A stretch of 64,000 nt of DNA, taken from assembly GCA_937922675.1 (NCBI GenBank), contig CALAJN010000005.1, forward strand, positions 248,001-312,000. Direction: 5' to 3'. The notes beneath the pieces were generated by a model, which worked only from the letters and a program-made list of their open reading frames with translations, had not been told where the DNA came from and searched no databases. Positions 1-14,083 of this stretch are shown here, in pieces (position 1 is the stretch's first letter; every line of letters begins with the position of its first letter). This DNA is from an uncultured Granulosicoccaceae bacterium (GTDB lineage: Bacteria > Pseudomonadota > Gammaproteobacteria > Granulosicoccales > Granulosicoccaceae). The position numbers and the translations under genes were made by a program.

Positions 1-1
1 C

Positions 2-391
2 GATGTGTTCAACTACGGACGCCACAAAAGGGACTTTACTTATATCGATGACATTGTCGAAGGCGTGATTCGCACGCTCGACAATGTGGCAACCGGTAAT
101 CCTGACTTTGACGCGATGCAGCCTGACCCGGCATCAAGCTCAGCCCCCTACCGTGTGTACAACATCGGCAACAACCAACTCGTGGAGTTGGAGCACTATA
201 TTCACGTACTGGAGTCTTGCCTGAACAAGACAGCCAAAAAAAACCTTTTGCCCTTGCAAGCAGGCGATGTGCCCGATACCTTTGCCGATGTGAGCGACCT
301 GATAAGCGATGTTGACTACAAGCCTGACACCAGCGTGGAAGACGGTGTGAGCCGTTTTGTCGAGTGGTATCGCGAGTACTACGACACCTAG
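2..391 (+). CDS. NAD-dependent epimerase (UDP-glucuronate 4-epimerase type), 3' part
   Basis: This is the C-terminal part of an extended short-chain dehydrogenase/reductase sugar-nucleotide epimerase; the start lies before the window. The visible residues read FNYG, then [12 protein letters not shown], the substrate-side motif typical of UDP-glucuronate 4-epimerases. They continue with YRVYNIGNN and end in a [11 protein letters not shown] block that matches the family's end. The protein would make UDP-galacturonate for capsule or LPS; that role is inferred from the family. The NAD-binding GxxGxxG and the YxxxK catalytic motif are outside the window and cannot be checked. Its stop codon directly abuts the next open frame. 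Confidence 0.85.
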   Translation, partial: DVFNYGRHKRDFTYIDDIVEGVIRTLDNVATGNPDFDAMQPDPASSSAPYRVYNIGNNQLVELEHYIHVLESCLNKTAKKNLLPLQAGDVPDTFADVSDLISDVDYKPDTSVEDGVSRFVEWYREYYDT

Positions 392-433
392 TTGACTACT
401 GAACACCACGACAGGGTTTTGCCGGCCGATCTG

Positions 434-1531
434 ATGCCAGCGCAGGATTCGCACGTCATCGTCGGCATGAGCGGCGGTGTGGACTCGTCGGTAACCGCCT
501 GGCTGCTGCTGCGCGCCGGATACCGCGTCACCGGCGTGTTCATGCAGAACTGGGAGGATGATGACGAAGCCTGTACGGCACGGCAGGACTACCGCGATGC
601 CGCCGGTGTGGCAAAGACACTCGGAATACCGCTTGAGTCGGTCAATTTCGCGGAGGAGTACTGGAGTGGCGTATTCGAGCACTTTCTGAACGAATACAAG
701 ACGGGCCGCACACCCAACCCCGACATCCTCTGCAATCGGGAGATCAAGTTCAAGGCCTTCCTAGAGCACGCAGAGGCCCGCGGAGCCGACGCGATTGCAA
801 CGGGTCACTACGTGCGTCGTGGTTTGAGTGACACTGGCTCCTGGCAGCTTCTGCGCGGACTCGACAGCAACAAGGATCAGAGCTATTTCCTGCATCAGCT
901 CGGGCAGGCACAACTCGCCCCGAGCCTGTTTCCTGTTGGAGAGCTCGACAAGGGCGAGGTGCGGCAGATGGCACAAGCGGCCGGCCTGCATGTGCATACC
1001 AAGAAAGACAGCACCGGTATCTGTTTTATCGGCGAACGCAAATTCACCGCATTCCTGTCTGACTACCTGCCGAATCAACCTGGCAACATCGTGGACGAGA
1101 CGGGCAAGGTGATCGGTCGGCATACGGGCCTGATGTATCACACCTACGGCCAACGTCAGGGCCTCGGCATTGGCGGTCGCGAGGGTGCACAAGCCGCTCC
1201 CTGGTACGTGCTCGACAAGGACCTGAAACACAATTGCCTGATCGTGGGACAGGGTCACGACAATCCACGACTTTTGCGCACGCGCCTCAATGCGATTGAC
1301 GTTCACTGGGTGGCAGGAAGCGCCCCCGCCGAGCAGTTTGCGTGTACCGCTCGCGTCAGATATCGCCAGCGTGATGTAGCGGCACACGTGGTGTGCCAGA
1401 CGCCGGACACGGTCAGTGTCACCTTCACCGAACCGGTCAGAGCGATAACGCCCGGACAATCCGTGGTGTTCTACGACGGTGACTGCTGTCTCGGTGGCGG
1501 TGTCATCAATGAACTTGGGCCGTCGCTCTGA
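434..1531 (+). CDS. mnmA: tRNA-specific 2-thiouridylase MnmA
   Basis: MnmA thiolates U34 of tRNA-Lys, -Glu and -Gln, using sulfur relayed from IscS through TusE-type carriers. The PP-loop SGGVDSS is at residues 13-19. Two catalytic cysteines are present, C100 in TPNPDILCN and C197 in STGICFIG, spaced as in E. coli MnmA. The ATG at 434 gives 365 residues, close to the usual length of about 368. The frame is also open to a TTG at 392, which would follow the epimerase stop directly and add 14 residues; no convincing Shine-Dalgarno decides between them. hflD follows after about 70 bp, the same order as in many gammaproteobacteria. Confidence 0.95.
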   Translation: MPAQDSHVIVGMSGGVDSSVTAWLLLRAGYRVTGVFMQNWEDDDEACTARQDYRDAAGVAKTLGIPLESVNFAEEYWSGVFEHFLNEYKTGRTPNPDILCNREIKFKAFLEHAEARGADAIATGHYVRRGLSDTGSWQLLRGLDSNKDQSYFLHQLGQAQLAPSLFPVGELDKGEVRQMAQAAGLHVHTKKDSTGICFIGERKFTAFLSDYLPNQPGNIVDETGKVIGRHTGLMYHTYGQRQGLGIGGREGAQAAPWYVLDKDLKHNCLIVGQGHDNPRLLRTRLNAIDVHWVAGSAPAEQFACTARVRYRQRDVAAHVVCQTPDTVSVTFTEPVRAITPGQSVVFYDGDCCLGGGVINELGPSL

Positions 1532-1599
1532 ATTCGCCGACAGTGTTGCCGCATTGCCGAGCACGCCCCGTCGACCCAAGAGGCGCCTATAATCGCCGC

Positions 1600-2223
1600 A
1601 TGAGTCAACTCGATACTCCCGGTAACCAGACCCTCGCGCTTGCCGGCGTGTTCCAGTCCGTGCACCTGTGCAAATCGCTCGCGACGACCGGCATGTGCAG
1701 TCAGGACGAATTTGAAGCCACCCTCGGCTCGATACTGACCGTGGACACCGACCGGGTGATCGATGCCTATGGCGGCTCACCTGCTGCACTGAAACCGGGC
1801 TTACGCGTTCTGAGCAATCAACTGGGTGGCCAAGGTGAGGTACGCGATCTCGATATTGCGCGCTACACGCTGTTGCTCGTTCAGCTCGGAGGCAACGTCA
1901 TGCGAGACGCAGGCACCATTGAGCAGCTGAAAGCCGGTATTGCGCGGGCACAGTCACTCGACTTTGAGGTGAGTGATCCTACCCTGGTGTCCAATCTGGC
2001 CAACCTGTACCGCAGCGCAATCAGTCACCTGTCACCGCGCATCATGGTATCCGGCGACCCCAAACACCTGAACAACTCGGAGACCGCCTCCAAGATCCGT
2101 GCGGTCTTGCTTGGCGGGCTGCGATCAGTCGTGTTGTGGCGTCAATGCGGTGGTTCACGCATCAACCTGCTGTTGGCCCGCGGTCGCTATGTGCGCACGG
2201 CCCAGGAAATCCTCAATGCCTGA
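1600..2223 (+). CDS. hflD: High frequency lysogenization protein HflD homologue
   Basis: This 207-residue protein matches the HflD (YcfC) family: QTLALAGVFQSVHLCKSLA at the N-terminus, then YTLLLVQLG and a C-terminal RAVLLGGLRSVVLWRQ-GGSR segment. HflD is a peripheral membrane protein known in E. coli for binding phage lambda CII; its host role is poorly defined. The ATG at 1600 matches the family N-terminus, whereas the frame further upstream (from 1543) is not conserved-looking. It follows mnmA, as in E. coli. The usual next gene, purB, is displaced to 18.2 kb. Confidence 0.9.
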   Translation: MSQLDTPGNQTLALAGVFQSVHLCKSLATTGMCSQDEFEATLGSILTVDTDRVIDAYGGSPAALKPGLRVLSNQLGGQGEVRDLDIARYTLLLVQLGGNVMRDAGTIEQLKAGIARAQSLDFEVSDPTLVSNLANLYRSAISHLSPRIMVSGDPKHLNNSETASKIRAVLLGGLRSVVLWRQCGGSRINLLLARGRYVRTAQEILNA

Positions 2224-2248
2224 TCAATCGGCCTCAGCCGTGCCCCCA

Positions 2249-2292
2249 GAAAAATAGAGGGCGGGCTGCCGAATTCACTTGCGACAGCCCGC
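2249..2292 (-). terminator. Intrinsic terminator downstream of acnB
   Basis: On the minus strand an 8-bp stem GCGGGCTG/CAGCCCGC (2261-2268 and 2285-2292) encloses a 16-nt loop. It is followed by a short TCTATTTTT tail. It begins about 13 bp after the acnB stop. The hairpin also lies 40 bp after hflD on the other strand, where no T-run follows, so any bidirectional action would be weak. Confidence 0.75.
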
Positions 2293-2304
2293 TCGACATC
2301 TGGA

Positions 2305-4911
2305 TCAGGAAGCGATCTGCAAGTTCACGGGAATATCCTTGAACTTGACTCGAGCCTGGTCGGCCGAGTTCTGAAACTCAGCGATTTCGTTGAAGTTGAG
2401 GTAGCGATAAAGCTCGCTACTCATCGCATCGAGTCCCGCAACGTACTTCTGGTATTCGGCGGGCGTAGGCAGTCGACCCAACAGCGCCGCAACTGCTGCA
2501 AGCTCAGCTGACGACAAGTACACGTTGGCATCTTTACCCAGACGGTTGGGGAAGTTGCGCGTAGACGTTGACACCACCGTAGCACCCGGTTTGACGCGCG
2601 CCTGGTTACCCATGCACAGAGAGCAACCCGGTATCTCGAGACGCGCTCCTGCAGCACCAAAGATGTTGTACCAACCCTCTTCTTTCAGCTGGTGCTCGTC
2701 CATACGTGTCGGCGGTGCAATCCACAGAACGGTATCGATGTACTCGCCCGCCTCTTTCATCAACTGTCCCGCCGCACGGTAGTGGCCGATGTTGGTCATA
2801 CAGGAGCCGATGAATACCTCGTCAATATCGGTGTTCTGAACCTCGGACAAGGGTTTTACATCGTCCGGATCGTTAGGACAGGCGAGCAAGGGCTCTGTGA
2901 TTGTGGCGAGGTCGATCTCGATGGTCTCGAAGTACTCGGCGTTTGCATCAGCTTCGAGCAGCGACGGATTCTCCAGCCACTCTTCCATCTTGCGTGCGCG
3001 GCGTTCCAAGGTCTTTGCATCTTCGTAGCCTTGATCAATCATCCAGCGAAGCAGGGTCACATTGGATGTGATGTATTCCTTCAAGGGCTCGATGTCGAGC
3101 TTGATGGTGCAACCGCCGGCTGAGCGCTCGGCAGTGGCGTCCGCCAATTCAAAAGCCTGCTCGAGCTTGAGATCACGGAGGCCCTCGATCTCGATACAAC
3201 GACCCGAGAAGACGTTCTTCTTGCCCTTCTTCTCGACCGTCAGCAAGCCGCGCTGGAGCGCCGCATAGGGGATGGCGTTGACAAGATCACGCAGGGTGAT
3301 GCCCGGCTGCATCTCGCCCTTGAAGCGTACGAGCACCGACTCGGGCATGTTCAAGGGCATGACGCCGACCGCGGCTGCAAACGCCACAAGACCGGAACCT
3401 GCAGGAAAGCTGATGCCCATCGGAAAACGCGTGTGTGAATCCCCGCCAGTACCGACAGTATCCGGCAGCAACATGCGGTTGAGCCAGGAGTGAATGATGC
3501 CGTCACCGGGGCGAAGACTGACACCACCGCGGTTGGTCATGAAGTCAGGCAGCGAATGGTGCGTGCTGACATCAATGGGCTTTGGATAGGCCGCCGTGTG
3601 ACAGAAGCTCTGCATGACCAGATCTGCCGAGAAACCGAGACACGCAAGATCCTTGAGCTCGTCTCGTGTCATTGGACCTGTTGTGTCCTGACTACCGACA
3701 GTTGTCATACGCGGCTCGCAGAACTGACCCGGGCGCACGCCGTCAACACCGCAAGCACGTCCCACCATCTTCTGGGCAAGCGTGTAGCCCTTGTCTGATG
3801 TGTCGCCCGCGCCTGGGCGCGTGAAGACAGGACTTGGATTGCGACCGAGCGCCTCACAGGCCTTGTCGGTCAAAGCGCGACCGATAATCAGAGGAATACG
3901 GCCACCGGCACGCACCTCGTCGAGCAGCACGGGGCTAGACAGTTCGAACTCGGTGATGACCTCGTCGCTGCCCTGCTTGGTGATCTTGCCGTCGTGTGGA
4001 TGGATGTCAATGATGTCGCCCATCTCCATACCGTCAACGTTGCACTCGATCGGCAAAGCGCCCGCATCTTCGAGTGTGTTGAAAAAGATCGGGGCGATCT
4101 TGGTACCGAGAACAAAGCCACCGTCACGACGGTTGGGGATGTTCGGGATATCGTCGCCCATGTACCAGAGCACAGAATTGGTCGCGGACTTTCGTGATGA
4201 GCCGGTACCGACCACATCGCCTACGTAGGCAACCGCTTCCGGACGCTCGCGCAACTCGGCGATCTTGCCGAGCGGATCCTTGGTGAATCCCTCGCGCTCG
4301 AATTTAAGCATTGCCTTGGCGTGCAGAGGAATATCAGGGCGCGACCAGGCATCGACCGCGGGAGACAGATCATCGGTGTTGGTCTCTCCCGGCACCTTGA
4401 ACACACTGACCGAGACTGTCTTGGGGACCTCGTCCTTACTGGTAAACCACTCGGCGTCGGCCCAGGATTCCATCACCTTCTTCGCGTGTGCGTTACCGTC
4501 ATTGGCCTTCCTTTGCACGTCGTTGAAGGCATCGAACACGAGCAAGGTGTGTGACAAGGCCTTGGTCGCCGCATCAGCAAGCTCAGCATCATCAAGGGCT
4601 GCAACCAGGTACTCGACGTTGTATCCGCCGAGCATGGTGCCAAGGATCTCGATCGCCTTGATGCGCGAAATCAGCGGGCTGGACGCCTCGCCTTTGGCAA
4701 CCGCGGCGAGAAAGCCCGCCTTGACATAGGCAGCCTCGTCAACACCGGCCGGGACGCGCTCTGTGAGGAGCTCCATCAGCACCTCCTCTTCACCGGCTGG
4801 CGGGGCCTTGAGCAGCTCTACCAGACCGGCGGTCTGCTCGGCATCGAGTGGCTTGGGCACAATGCCCTCAGCGGCGCGCTCCGCTACGTGCTGGCGATAG
4901 GCTTCGAGCAT
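2305..4911 (-). CDS. acnB: Aconitate hydratase B
   Basis: AcnB interconverts citrate and isocitrate in the TCA cycle with a [4Fe-4S] cluster. The protein is 868 residues (E. coli 865) and begins [16 protein letters not shown], almost the E. coli N-terminus. The HEAT-like N-terminal domain is followed by the swivel domain and then the catalytic domains. The cluster cysteines are visible in the VFIGSCMTN and GCSLCMGNQ motifs. The ATG at 4911 is preferred over the one at 4926 because AGGAG lies 7 nt before it, inside the longer frame. uvrB lies 63 bp upstream on the same strand; a terminator follows. Confidence 0.97.
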   Translation of the reverse strand: MLEAYRQHVAERAAEGIVPKPLDAEQTAGLVELLKAPPAGEEEVLMELLTERVPAGVDEAAYVKAGFLAAVAKGEASSPLISRIKAIEILGTMLGGYNVEYLVAALDDAELADAATKALSHTLLVFDAFNDVQRKANDGNAHAKKVMESWADAEWFTSKDEVPKTVSVSVFKVPGETNTDDLSPAVDAWSRPDIPLHAKAMLKFEREGFTKDPLGKIAELRERPEAVAYVGDVVGTGSSRKSATNSVLWYMGDDIPNIPNRRDGGFVLGTKIAPIFFNTLEDAGALPIECNVDGMEMGDIIDIHPHDGKITKQGSDEVITEFELSSPVLLDEVRAGGRIPLIIGRALTDKACEALGRNPSPVFTRPGAGDTSDKGYTLAQKMVGRACGVDGVRPGQFCEPRMTTVGSQDTTGPMTRDELKDLACLGFSADLVMQSFCHTAAYPKPIDVSTHHSLPDFMTNRGGVSLRPGDGIIHSWLNRMLLPDTVGTGGDSHTRFPMGISFPAGSGLVAFAAAVGVMPLNMPESVLVRFKGEMQPGITLRDLVNAIPYAALQRGLLTVEKKGKKNVFSGRCIEIEGLRDLKLEQAFELADATAERSAGGCTIKLDIEPLKEYITSNVTLLRWMIDQGYEDAKTLERRARKMEEWLENPSLLEADANAEYFETIEIDLATITEPLLACPNDPDDVKPLSEVQNTDIDEVFIGSCMTNIGHYRAAGQLMKEAGEYIDTVLWIAPPTRMDEHQLKEEGWYNIFGAAGARLEIPGCSLCMGNQARVKPGATVVSTSTRNFPNRLGKDANVYLSSAELAAVAALLGRLPTPAEYQKYVAGLDAMSSELYRYLNFNEIAEFQNSADQARVKFKDIPVNLQIAS

Positions 4912-4974
4912 TGAGTTTCTCCTCATGTAACGACGCCTCTCTCAAGGACGCCCGATCAAAATTCTGAACGTGGA

Positions 4975-7098
4975 TTATGAGGCCGAAGCCTTCACCTCGC
5001 CACCTCTACGGCGCTTCGTCCCCAACTTACCGTTACTACCGCCCTGGCTACTGGTGTCGCTAGCCGGGACCGTGCTGTTCTGATCACGCTCATCGGAGCC
5101 GCCAAACAGCGAGGCTCGCAAGGTCTCCAGCTCATCACGCAAACCCGCCGCGCGTTCAAATTCCAGATTACGCGCGGCGTCATACATCTCTTTTTCCAGC
5201 GTCTTCATGCGCTTGGCTGCAGCAGACGGTGACAAAGCCTCAATTGGCTTGTCGGCGGCCTTGGCTCCGCGCCGACCACGCTTGCCCCCTCTGGCGCTTC
5301 CACCCGCCTCCATGACATCGGCCACGGGCTTGATTATCCCCTTGGGCACGATGCCGTGCTCTTCGTTGAAGGCCAGCTGCAAGTCACGACGCCGCGAGGT
5401 TTCATCCATGGCGCGTTTCATCGACCCGGTCATCGTGTCGGCATACAGGATGGCCTTGCCGTTCAGGTTACGCGCTGCTCGCCCGATGGTCTGAATGAGC
5501 GAGCGTTCCGCGCGCAAAAAGCCTTCCTTGTCGGCATCCAGGATCGCTACCAGCGAGACCTCGGGCATATCCAGACCTTCGCGCAACAGATTGATACCGA
5601 CCAGCACGTCAAAGACTCCCAACCTCAGATCCCGAATGATCTCGCTCCGTTCCACGGTATCGACATCCGAGTGCAGGTAGCGCACCTTGATATCGTGATC
5701 CGAGAGATAGTCGGTCAGATCCTCTGACATTCGCTTGGTCAGCGTGGTGATCAGCACTCGTTCGTTAACCGCAACACGCTCTGCGATCTCGGACATCACG
5801 TCATCGACCTGGGTGCGCGCAGGACGTACCTCGACCTCGGGGTCGATCAGGCCCGTTGGCCTTACGATCTGCTCGACGATCTGATCGGCGTGGTTTGCCT
5901 CATAGTCGCCCGGGGTCGCCGACACAAAAATTGCCTGCGGGGCCAGCAGCTCCCACTCCTCGAACTTCAGCGGCCGATTGTCGAGCGCCGACAGGAGACG
6001 AAAACCGAAGTTGACCAGATTTTCCTTTCGTGCCCTGTCGCCCTTGTACATGGCACCAAGCTGCGGAATGGTCACATGACTCTCATCAATGAAAATCAAA
6101 CTGTCTTGTGGCAAATAATCAAACAGACAGGGAGGCGGCTCACCCGGCCCGCGCCCCGATAGATAGCGCGAGTAATTTTCGATCCCCGAGCAATATCCGA
6201 GCTCGTAGATCATTTCCAGGTCAAACTGAGTGCGCTGTTGCAAGCGCTGAGCCTCCACCAACTTGCCAGCCCCCCGCAATTGCTCCAGGCGCTCGACGAG
6301 CTCTTCCTTTATCAGATCGGTAGCCGCAAGCAGACGTTCGCGTGGTGTGACGTAGTGGGTCTTGGGGTAGATTGTCAGGCGAGGCACCTTGCGCAGCACT
6401 TCACCGGTCAGTGGGTCAAAGTGCGATAGCGACTCGATCTCGTCATCGAACAACTCGACGCGGATGGCCTCACGGTCCGAGTCTGCCGGGTGGATGTCGA
6501 TGATCTCGCCCCGCACCCGGTAGGTGCCACGCTTGAGCTCCATATCATTGCGCGTGTACTGCAGCTCGGCCAGCCGCCGCAGCACGGCGCGCTGATCAAT
6601 CGTCTCGCCGCGTTTCAGATGCAACACCATCTTGTGGTATTGCTGAGGATCACCCAGGCCATAGATGGAGGAGACGGTCGCAACAATCACAACATCAGGC
6701 CGTTCAAACAAGGCCTTGGTGGCCGACAGGCGCATCTGCTCGATGTGCTCGTTGATCGAGGCGTCCTTTTCGATGAAGGTATCCGAGGCCGGAACGTAGG
6801 CTTCTGGTTGGTAGTAGTCGTAGTAGGAGACGAAATACTCGACCGCGTTGTTCGGGAAAAAGTCTCGAAACTCTCCGTAGAGCTGCGCGGCCAAGGTCTT
6901 GTTCGGCGCAAGCACAATAGCCGGGCGCTGATGGCGTGCGATGACGTTGGCGATGGTGAAGGTTTTGCCAGACCCGGTAACACCCAGCAAGGTCTGGGCT
7001 GCAAGCCCGTCGGAGATACCCTCGGAGAGGGTGTCGATCGCTTCCGGCTGATGCCCGGCCGGGGCATAGTCCGTCACAAGTTCGAACGACTTTGTCAT
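4975..7098 (-). CDS. uvrB: Excinuclease ABC subunit B (UvrB)
   Basis: UvrB is the damage-verification helicase of nucleotide excision repair. It loads from UvrA and recruits UvrC. Visible motifs are Walker [11 protein letters not shown], the beta-hairpin region with [15 protein letters not shown], Walker B DESHV, the motif VI segment QTIGRAARN, and the C-terminal UVR domain that contacts UvrC. The total is 707 residues; the Ser/Lys-rich tail after the UVR domain makes it slightly longer than E. coli UvrB (673). The ATG at 7098 fits the family N-terminus ([11 protein letters not shown]). An upstream in-frame start at 7131 would overlap the likely -10 box. Confidence 0.97.
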   Translation of the reverse strand: MTKSFELVTDYAPAGHQPEAIDTLSEGISDGLAAQTLLGVTGSGKTFTIANVIARHQRPAIVLAPNKTLAAQLYGEFRDFFPNNAVEYFVSYYDYYQPEAYVPASDTFIEKDASINEHIEQMRLSATKALFERPDVVIVATVSSIYGLGDPQQYHKMVLHLKRGETIDQRAVLRRLAELQYTRNDMELKRGTYRVRGEIIDIHPADSDREAIRVELFDDEIESLSHFDPLTGEVLRKVPRLTIYPKTHYVTPRERLLAATDLIKEELVERLEQLRGAGKLVEAQRLQQRTQFDLEMIYELGYCSGIENYSRYLSGRGPGEPPPCLFDYLPQDSLIFIDESHVTIPQLGAMYKGDRARKENLVNFGFRLLSALDNRPLKFEEWELLAPQAIFVSATPGDYEANHADQIVEQIVRPTGLIDPEVEVRPARTQVDDVMSEIAERVAVNERVLITTLTKRMSEDLTDYLSDHDIKVRYLHSDVDTVERSEIIRDLRLGVFDVLVGINLLREGLDMPEVSLVAILDADKEGFLRAERSLIQTIGRAARNLNGKAILYADTMTGSMKRAMDETSRRRDLQLAFNEEHGIVPKGIIKPVADVMEAGGSARGGKRGRRGAKAADKPIEALSPSAAAKRMKTLEKEMYDAARNLEFERAAGLRDELETLRASLFGGSDERDQNSTVPASDTSSQGGSNGKLGTKRRRGGEVKASAS

Positions 7099-7129
7099 CA
7101 AAAAGGCTGACGCCGGTGGCGGGGCGGTC

Positions 7130-7135
7130 ATTGTA
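7130..7135 (-). promoter_or_regulatory. Candidate uvrB -10 box
   Basis: TACAAT on the minus strand lies about 32 bp before the uvrB ATG at 7098. I see no good -35 hexamer at the right spacing. It faces the tRNA-Asn promoter, so the two transcription units diverge from about 60 bp. Confidence 0.35.
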
Positions 7136-7148
7136 GCGCGCTTGGTCG

Positions 7149-7177
7149 TTGACCTGCTGCGATCACAGCACTACACT
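7149..7177 (+). promoter_or_regulatory. Sigma-70 promoter of tRNA-Asn
   Basis: TTGACC (7149-7154) and TACACT (7172-7177) are separated by 17 bp. The expected start point is about six bases before the mature tRNA 5' end at 7190. The same TACACT -10 appears ahead of tRNA-Val and thrS. Confidence 0.75.
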
Positions 7178-7189
7178 CTGCTCCGCTGT

Positions 7190-7265
7190 TCCCCGGTAGC
7201 TCAGTTGGTAGAGCAAATGACTGTTAATCATTGGGTCGCTGGTTCGAGCCCGGCCCGGGGAGCCA
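7190..7265 (+). tRNA. tRNA-Asn (GTT)
   Basis: This is a 76-nt cloverleaf with CCA encoded. The acceptor stem is TCCCCGG/CCGGGGA with discriminator G. The D-arm reads GCTC-AGTTGGTA-GAGC, and the T-loop is TTCGAGC. The anticodon loop CTGTTAA places GTT at 7223-7225, exactly position 34-36, which decodes asparagine AAC/AAU. Confidence 0.96.
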
Positions 7266-7395
7266 CTTTTACTTGCTTGCACGGACAGTGGCACAGAAAC
7301 GGATTTCTGGCTGGCTGAACGACGAGTCTCGCTGGGTCAGCCCACGTCGATCACGTCTGCCCGGGTTGCCGCCATACCAGTCACTCGCGCAGGCT

Positions 7396-8595
7396 CTAGC
7401 GGTCCCTGCGGCTCTTGCCAAGCGCTTCCAGCAGCTCCTCTACTGAATCCGCGGCAGGCGGGCGTGCCCCTTCTGACGGGTGCGCTGGCAGCTCGAATTC
7501 CTGTTCGCTGACCGGCTTCGGTCTTCTGCGCTCATGCAGCGAGACCGGTAACTCGCCGGGAGTAGACGCCGCGTTTTGCATGGCTTCGCGCTCCTTGAGG
7601 TATCGGTCGTAGTGCTTGGCGGCATCGGCTTCAGCGATTTGCCCATCCAGGACGGGTCCTGGCTGGGCGCGGCTGCGCCGGGTGCCACCGTGGCCATCGT
7701 CAGCTGCCACCGACGTTGACGGTGACTCAGCCACCGTGGCAACCGTGATGCCGCTTTCGACAGCCAGCACCGCACCCTGATACATCGTTTCTCTTATGTC
7801 CTTGAGGTCGTTTCTGTTGAACGAGCCATTCTCTTCAAGCGTCCTGAGATCCTCGAACACCGGCAAGAGCGCGACCAGCTCATCCAGATCGAGTTCGTCT
7901 GACGAGCTGTAACCGGCAATGACGTCCGGTATGGATTTCAGCACAGCGCTGACGGCCGTGACGGTGTCGCTTTCGCCCGCAAAGTGGATATCACGGTCTT
8001 CGACGCCAGCGATAAGGTCCAGACGCAGGTCACCTATGGACTTTCGCGCGACACTCGCGCACGCGCTGTAGAGCATATCGACCCCGTCGATGGCCCGGGC
8101 AATACGGTCGGGGTCAGCAGCACGTTCTCCGGCATCGGTCAGCCGCGCGATCAAACGCGCCTCACCTTCTGCAAGTGGAGAAGGGTCTGCAAACGGCGAA
8201 GGCGTTGCAACAATATCGACAGGCGCTGTTGCAACCTCTGCGAGCATGTGAACCAGGCCCGGCAAGTTACCGGTTGCAAACATGACGCGACTTGCCAGCC
8301 GCACCACTTCAGGATGTACCTGCTCGGATGCACAGGTCGCGTCACGCAACTTGCTCCAATAAGCTGAAGACACCAGACTGCCGAGGTGCAAGTGCTTGAC
8401 GACCAACTGTTCGTTGGTGGAGAGCACTTGCAGTTGTCTTGCAACATCGCAACCAACCTCGTGGAGCAAATCAGCAGCCACGGCGCGCGCGCCGCCCCTG
8501 GCGCCACGCATCTGATTTATTACCCCGGTCAAATCAGCCCTGATGAGAATCTCGGTGACCCGGGCGGCAGCCGAGCGAAGTTCATCGGCACGCAT
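7396..8595 (-). CDS. Unrecognised protein, largely helical, with a low-complexity C-terminus
   Basis: I do not recognise this 399-residue protein. It has no signal peptide, membrane segment or catalytic motif that I can see. Residues 1 to about 290 look alpha-helical with many Leu, Ala, Asp and Glu. From about residue 290 it becomes Pro/Ser/Arg-rich and probably disordered, ending in a short helix (SVEELLEALGK) and a basic tail. The ATG at 8595 is chosen because GGAG lies 6 nt before it; in-frame starts at 8607, 8616 and 8619 have no such site. It stands alone between tRNA-Asn and tRNA-Pro, so context gives no functional hint. Confidence 0.7.
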   Translation of the reverse strand: MRADELRSAAARVTEILIRADLTGVINQMRGARGGARAVAADLLHEVGCDVARQLQVLSTNEQLVVKHLHLGSLVSSAYWSKLRDATCASEQVHPEVVRLASRVMFATGNLPGLVHMLAEVATAPVDIVATPSPFADPSPLAEGEARLIARLTDAGERAADPDRIARAIDGVDMLYSACASVARKSIGDLRLDLIAGVEDRDIHFAGESDTVTAVSAVLKSIPDVIAGYSSSDELDLDELVALLPVFEDLRTLEENGSFNRNDLKDIRETMYQGAVLAVESGITVATVAESPSTSVAADDGHGGTRRSRAQPGPVLDGQIAEADAAKHYDRYLKEREAMQNAASTPGELPVSLHERRRPKPVSEQEFELPAHPSEGARPPAADSVEELLEALGKSRRDR

Positions 8596-8930
8596 GCCCT
8601 GCTCCATCTTTAACATCAACTATTGGATATCGGCCACTCGAAACAATGGTTGACCGTCGCGCCCATGATATTACCGGCCGCATGCCAGTGATATTTCATC
8701 AACTGCTGTAAATGGGACGCCGTCGATAGGCCCAACGCTGATCTTGCCGGCTCAACTCCCAGTCTCGGTGCGGACTCGATCACTGTTGGCAGGAGTCGCC
8801 GCTTGTCTTTTTCTCGGCTGGGGCGCGCGGGGTGCAGGTCAAACAGATTACTGGCCGATAGGGTCTATCACTATCGGCGGCACCAATACCATTAGCGCAA
8901 CCCCTGTCCGACAGACCACTATCAGTTAAC
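8596..8930. other. Intergenic stretch with one inverted repeat
   Basis: No convincing gene is present. A 61-codon frame (8744-8929, +) starts with TTG, has no ribosome binding site and looks random after a hydrophobic stretch. The only structure is a 7-bp perfect inverted repeat, CCGATAG-N9-CTATCGG, at 8855-8877. It has no T-run on either side, so it is not a classical terminator. It lies about 55 bp downstream of tRNA-Pro on the minus strand. Confidence 0.5.
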
Positions 8931-9007
<77 letters not shown>

Positions 9008-9018
9008 CCAGAGCGTGA

Positions 9019-9024
9019 AGTATA
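9019..9024 (-). promoter_or_regulatory. Candidate -10 box of tRNA-Pro
   Basis: TATACT on the minus strand ends 11 bp before the mature 5' end of tRNA-Pro. No clear -35 hexamer lies 16-18 bp upstream, so the tRNA may also be made by read-through from the merR-like gene. Confidence 0.4.
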
Positions 9025-9102
9025 CCTACCGCAGCACCCTGTGGGGACGGATTTGTCTGCCCCTATCCTGCTTGATCGCCTGCTTGACCGCTATGCGCGA
9101 TC

Positions 9103-9462
9103 CTAGTGGGTGCGCAATATGCGCAACACGTCCTCGAGCTCGGAACGCAGCTGTCGCATCAACTGTTGCGACTGGGTGTGATCATCACGCGCTGTCTCTC
9201 CTGCGAGGTACTGTCTGGCACCACCGATCGTGTAGCCCTCGGCGTACAACAAACTTCTGATCTGGCGAATCAGCATGACGTCATGGCGTTGGTAGTAACG
9301 CCTGTTGCCCCGTCGCTTTACAGGCTCGAGGTCTGGAAACTCCTGCTCCCAATACCGCAACACATGCGGCTTGACCTCGCACAGGTCGCTCACTTCACCG
9401 ATGGTGAAGTAGCGCTTGTTGGGGATAGTTGGCAATTCGTTATTGTTACTGGCTTCCAGCAT
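9103..9462 (-). CDS. MerR-family transcriptional regulator of the ihfA-linked type
   Basis: This 119-residue protein begins with a short Asn-rich arm. A MerR-type winged helix-turn-helix follows: [25 protein letters not shown], then the wing with [12 protein letters not shown] and the helices [19 protein letters not shown]. It lacks a long dimerization helix and any effector-binding domain, so the ligand is unknown. Its start overlaps the end of ihfA by 17 bp, implying co-transcription and translational coupling. A small MerR-like gene directly after ihfA is a widespread gammaproteobacterial arrangement whose function is not established. Confidence 0.88.
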   Translation of the reverse strand: MLEASNNNELPTIPNKRYFTIGEVSDLCEVKPHVLRYWEQEFPDLEPVKRRGNRRYYQRHDVMLIRQIRSLLYAEGYTIGGARQYLAGETARDDHTQSQQLMRQLRSELEDVLRILRTH

Positions 9463-9742
9463 AAGCCTCTACCCGCATTTTCAATTTTTGGCCCGGTCGG
9501 AACGTCACAACTCGGCGCGCCAGTATAGGGATCTCTTCACCGGTCTTGGGATTGCGGCCAGGTCGCTGGTTTTTGTCGCGCAACTGGAAATTGCCGAAGC
9601 CCGACAGTTTAACGTCCTGACCTTGCTCAAGGGCTACCTTGACCTGTTCAAAGAACTGCTCGACAAACTCCTTGGCCTCACGCTTGTTGAGACCGAGCTC
9701 CTCAAACAGCATTTCGGCCATGGCTGCCTTGGTCAACGCCAT
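9446..9742 (-). CDS. ihfA: Integration host factor subunit alpha
   Basis: IHF-alpha pairs with IHF-beta to bend DNA sharply in nucleoid organisation, recombination and sigma-54 transcription. The 98 residues begin [20 protein letters not shown]. They contain the DNA-intercalating arm with [12 protein letters not shown] and end in the helix following [10 protein letters not shown]; this is full length. It sits 61 bp after pheT on the same strand, as in E. coli, where pheST and ihfA share a transcription unit. Confidence 0.97.
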   Translation of the reverse strand: MALTKAAMAEMLFEELGLNKREAKEFVEQFFEQVKVALEQGQDVKLSGFGNFQLRDKNQRPGRNPKTGEEIPILARRVVTFRPGQKLKMRVEAYAGSQ

Positions 9743-9803
9743 ATCAACACCACACTACTGCTGCTTCGATCAAACTGCACGTATCACCTCGCGACGTGTC
9801 CTA

Positions 9804-13390
<3,587 letters not shown>

Positions 13391-13431
13391 TCAGTCCCGA
13401 AAGCTCTGGACGGGCCTATCAGGTGGGTCCC

Positions 13432-13791
13432 TCAGACAGGTAAAGCGCCTTTGGCCTGATTGACGATAGCGGTAAACGCGGCTTCATCAGCAATCGCGAT
13501 GTCCGCAAGCATCTTGCGATCAATATCCACGTTCGCAGCCTTCAGCCCCTGAATCAAGCGGCTGTAGGTGATGTCATTGGCACGCGCGGCCGCGTTGATG
13601 CGAGCGATCCACAGACGACGGAAAACGCGCTTCTTGGCCTTGCGGTCGCGGTAGGCGTACTGCCCTGCCTTGGTGACCGCCTGTTTGGCGACGCGAAATA
13701 CGCGGCTGCGAGCGCCACGATAACCCTTGGCCTGCTTGAGGACCTTCTTGTGGGCGGCACGGGCGGTGACACCTCTCTTTACTCTTGGCAC
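13432..13791 (-). CDS. rplT: 50S ribosomal protein L20
   Basis: L20 is an early-assembly large-subunit protein. It is also the autogenous repressor of the infC-rpmI-rplT operon in E. coli. The 119 residues begin [24 protein letters not shown], include the basic long helix with [21 protein letters not shown], and end NQAKGALPV; this is full length. It lies 11 bp after rpmI. Confidence 0.98.
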   Translation of the reverse strand: MPRVKRGVTARAAHKKVLKQAKGYRGARSRVFRVAKQAVTKAGQYAYRDRKAKKRVFRRLWIARINAAARANDITYSRLIQGLKAANVDIDRKMLADIAIADEAAFTAIVNQAKGALPV

Positions 13792-13802
13792 GGCTCAGCT
13801 CC

Positions 13803-14006
13803 TCAACGGTTGTGCGGCAGCATGCGCTTGATCAGCACAACGTCCGACTCATGCACCATATCGCCACCACGCAGGTGACGCTTTCGCTTGGTGCTCTTCT
13901 TGGTGAGAATGTGCCGCAAGTGCGAGTTCTTGCGCTTGTAGCCACCTGATCCTGTCCGTTTGAAGCGCTTGGCGGCGCCGCTCACGGTCTTCTGCTTGTT
14001 GGACAC
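13803..14006 (-). CDS. rpmI: 50S ribosomal protein L35, GTG start
   Basis: This 67-residue, very basic protein has the L35 features [17 protein letters not shown] and [18 protein letters not shown]. The start is a GTG at 14006, giving (M)SNKQKT; GGAG lies 8 nt upstream and no ATG is available near it. The longer frame to 14066 runs through the intergenic structured region and is not L35-like. It sits between infC and rplT in the standard order. Confidence 0.95.
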   Translation of the reverse strand: MSNKQKTVSGAAKRFKRTGSGGYKRKNSHLRHILTKKSTKRKRHLRGGDMVHESDVVLIKRMLPHNR

Positions 14007-14083
14007 TGTTGGACTCCGATAGTGATGTCGAGGCAAGCCCCGACGAGTGAATGGCCCGCCCTCCACATCGAAGGGTGGTGCCT

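Noticed and set aside
761-1789. 342-codon minus-strand frame across mnmA and hflD
   Set aside because: It is Arg/Ser-rich shadow sequence across two well-supported genes.
7154-7170. Possible LexA box upstream of uvrB (CTG-N9-CAG)
   Set aside because: The LexA consensus needs CTG-N10-CAG; the spacing is one base short and the inner bases do not match.
8744-8929. 61-codon frame with a hydrophobic stretch
   Set aside because: It has a TTG start and no Shine-Dalgarno, ends at the tRNA-Pro gene, and no convincing signal peptide or conserved pattern follows. It is reported only as intergenic.
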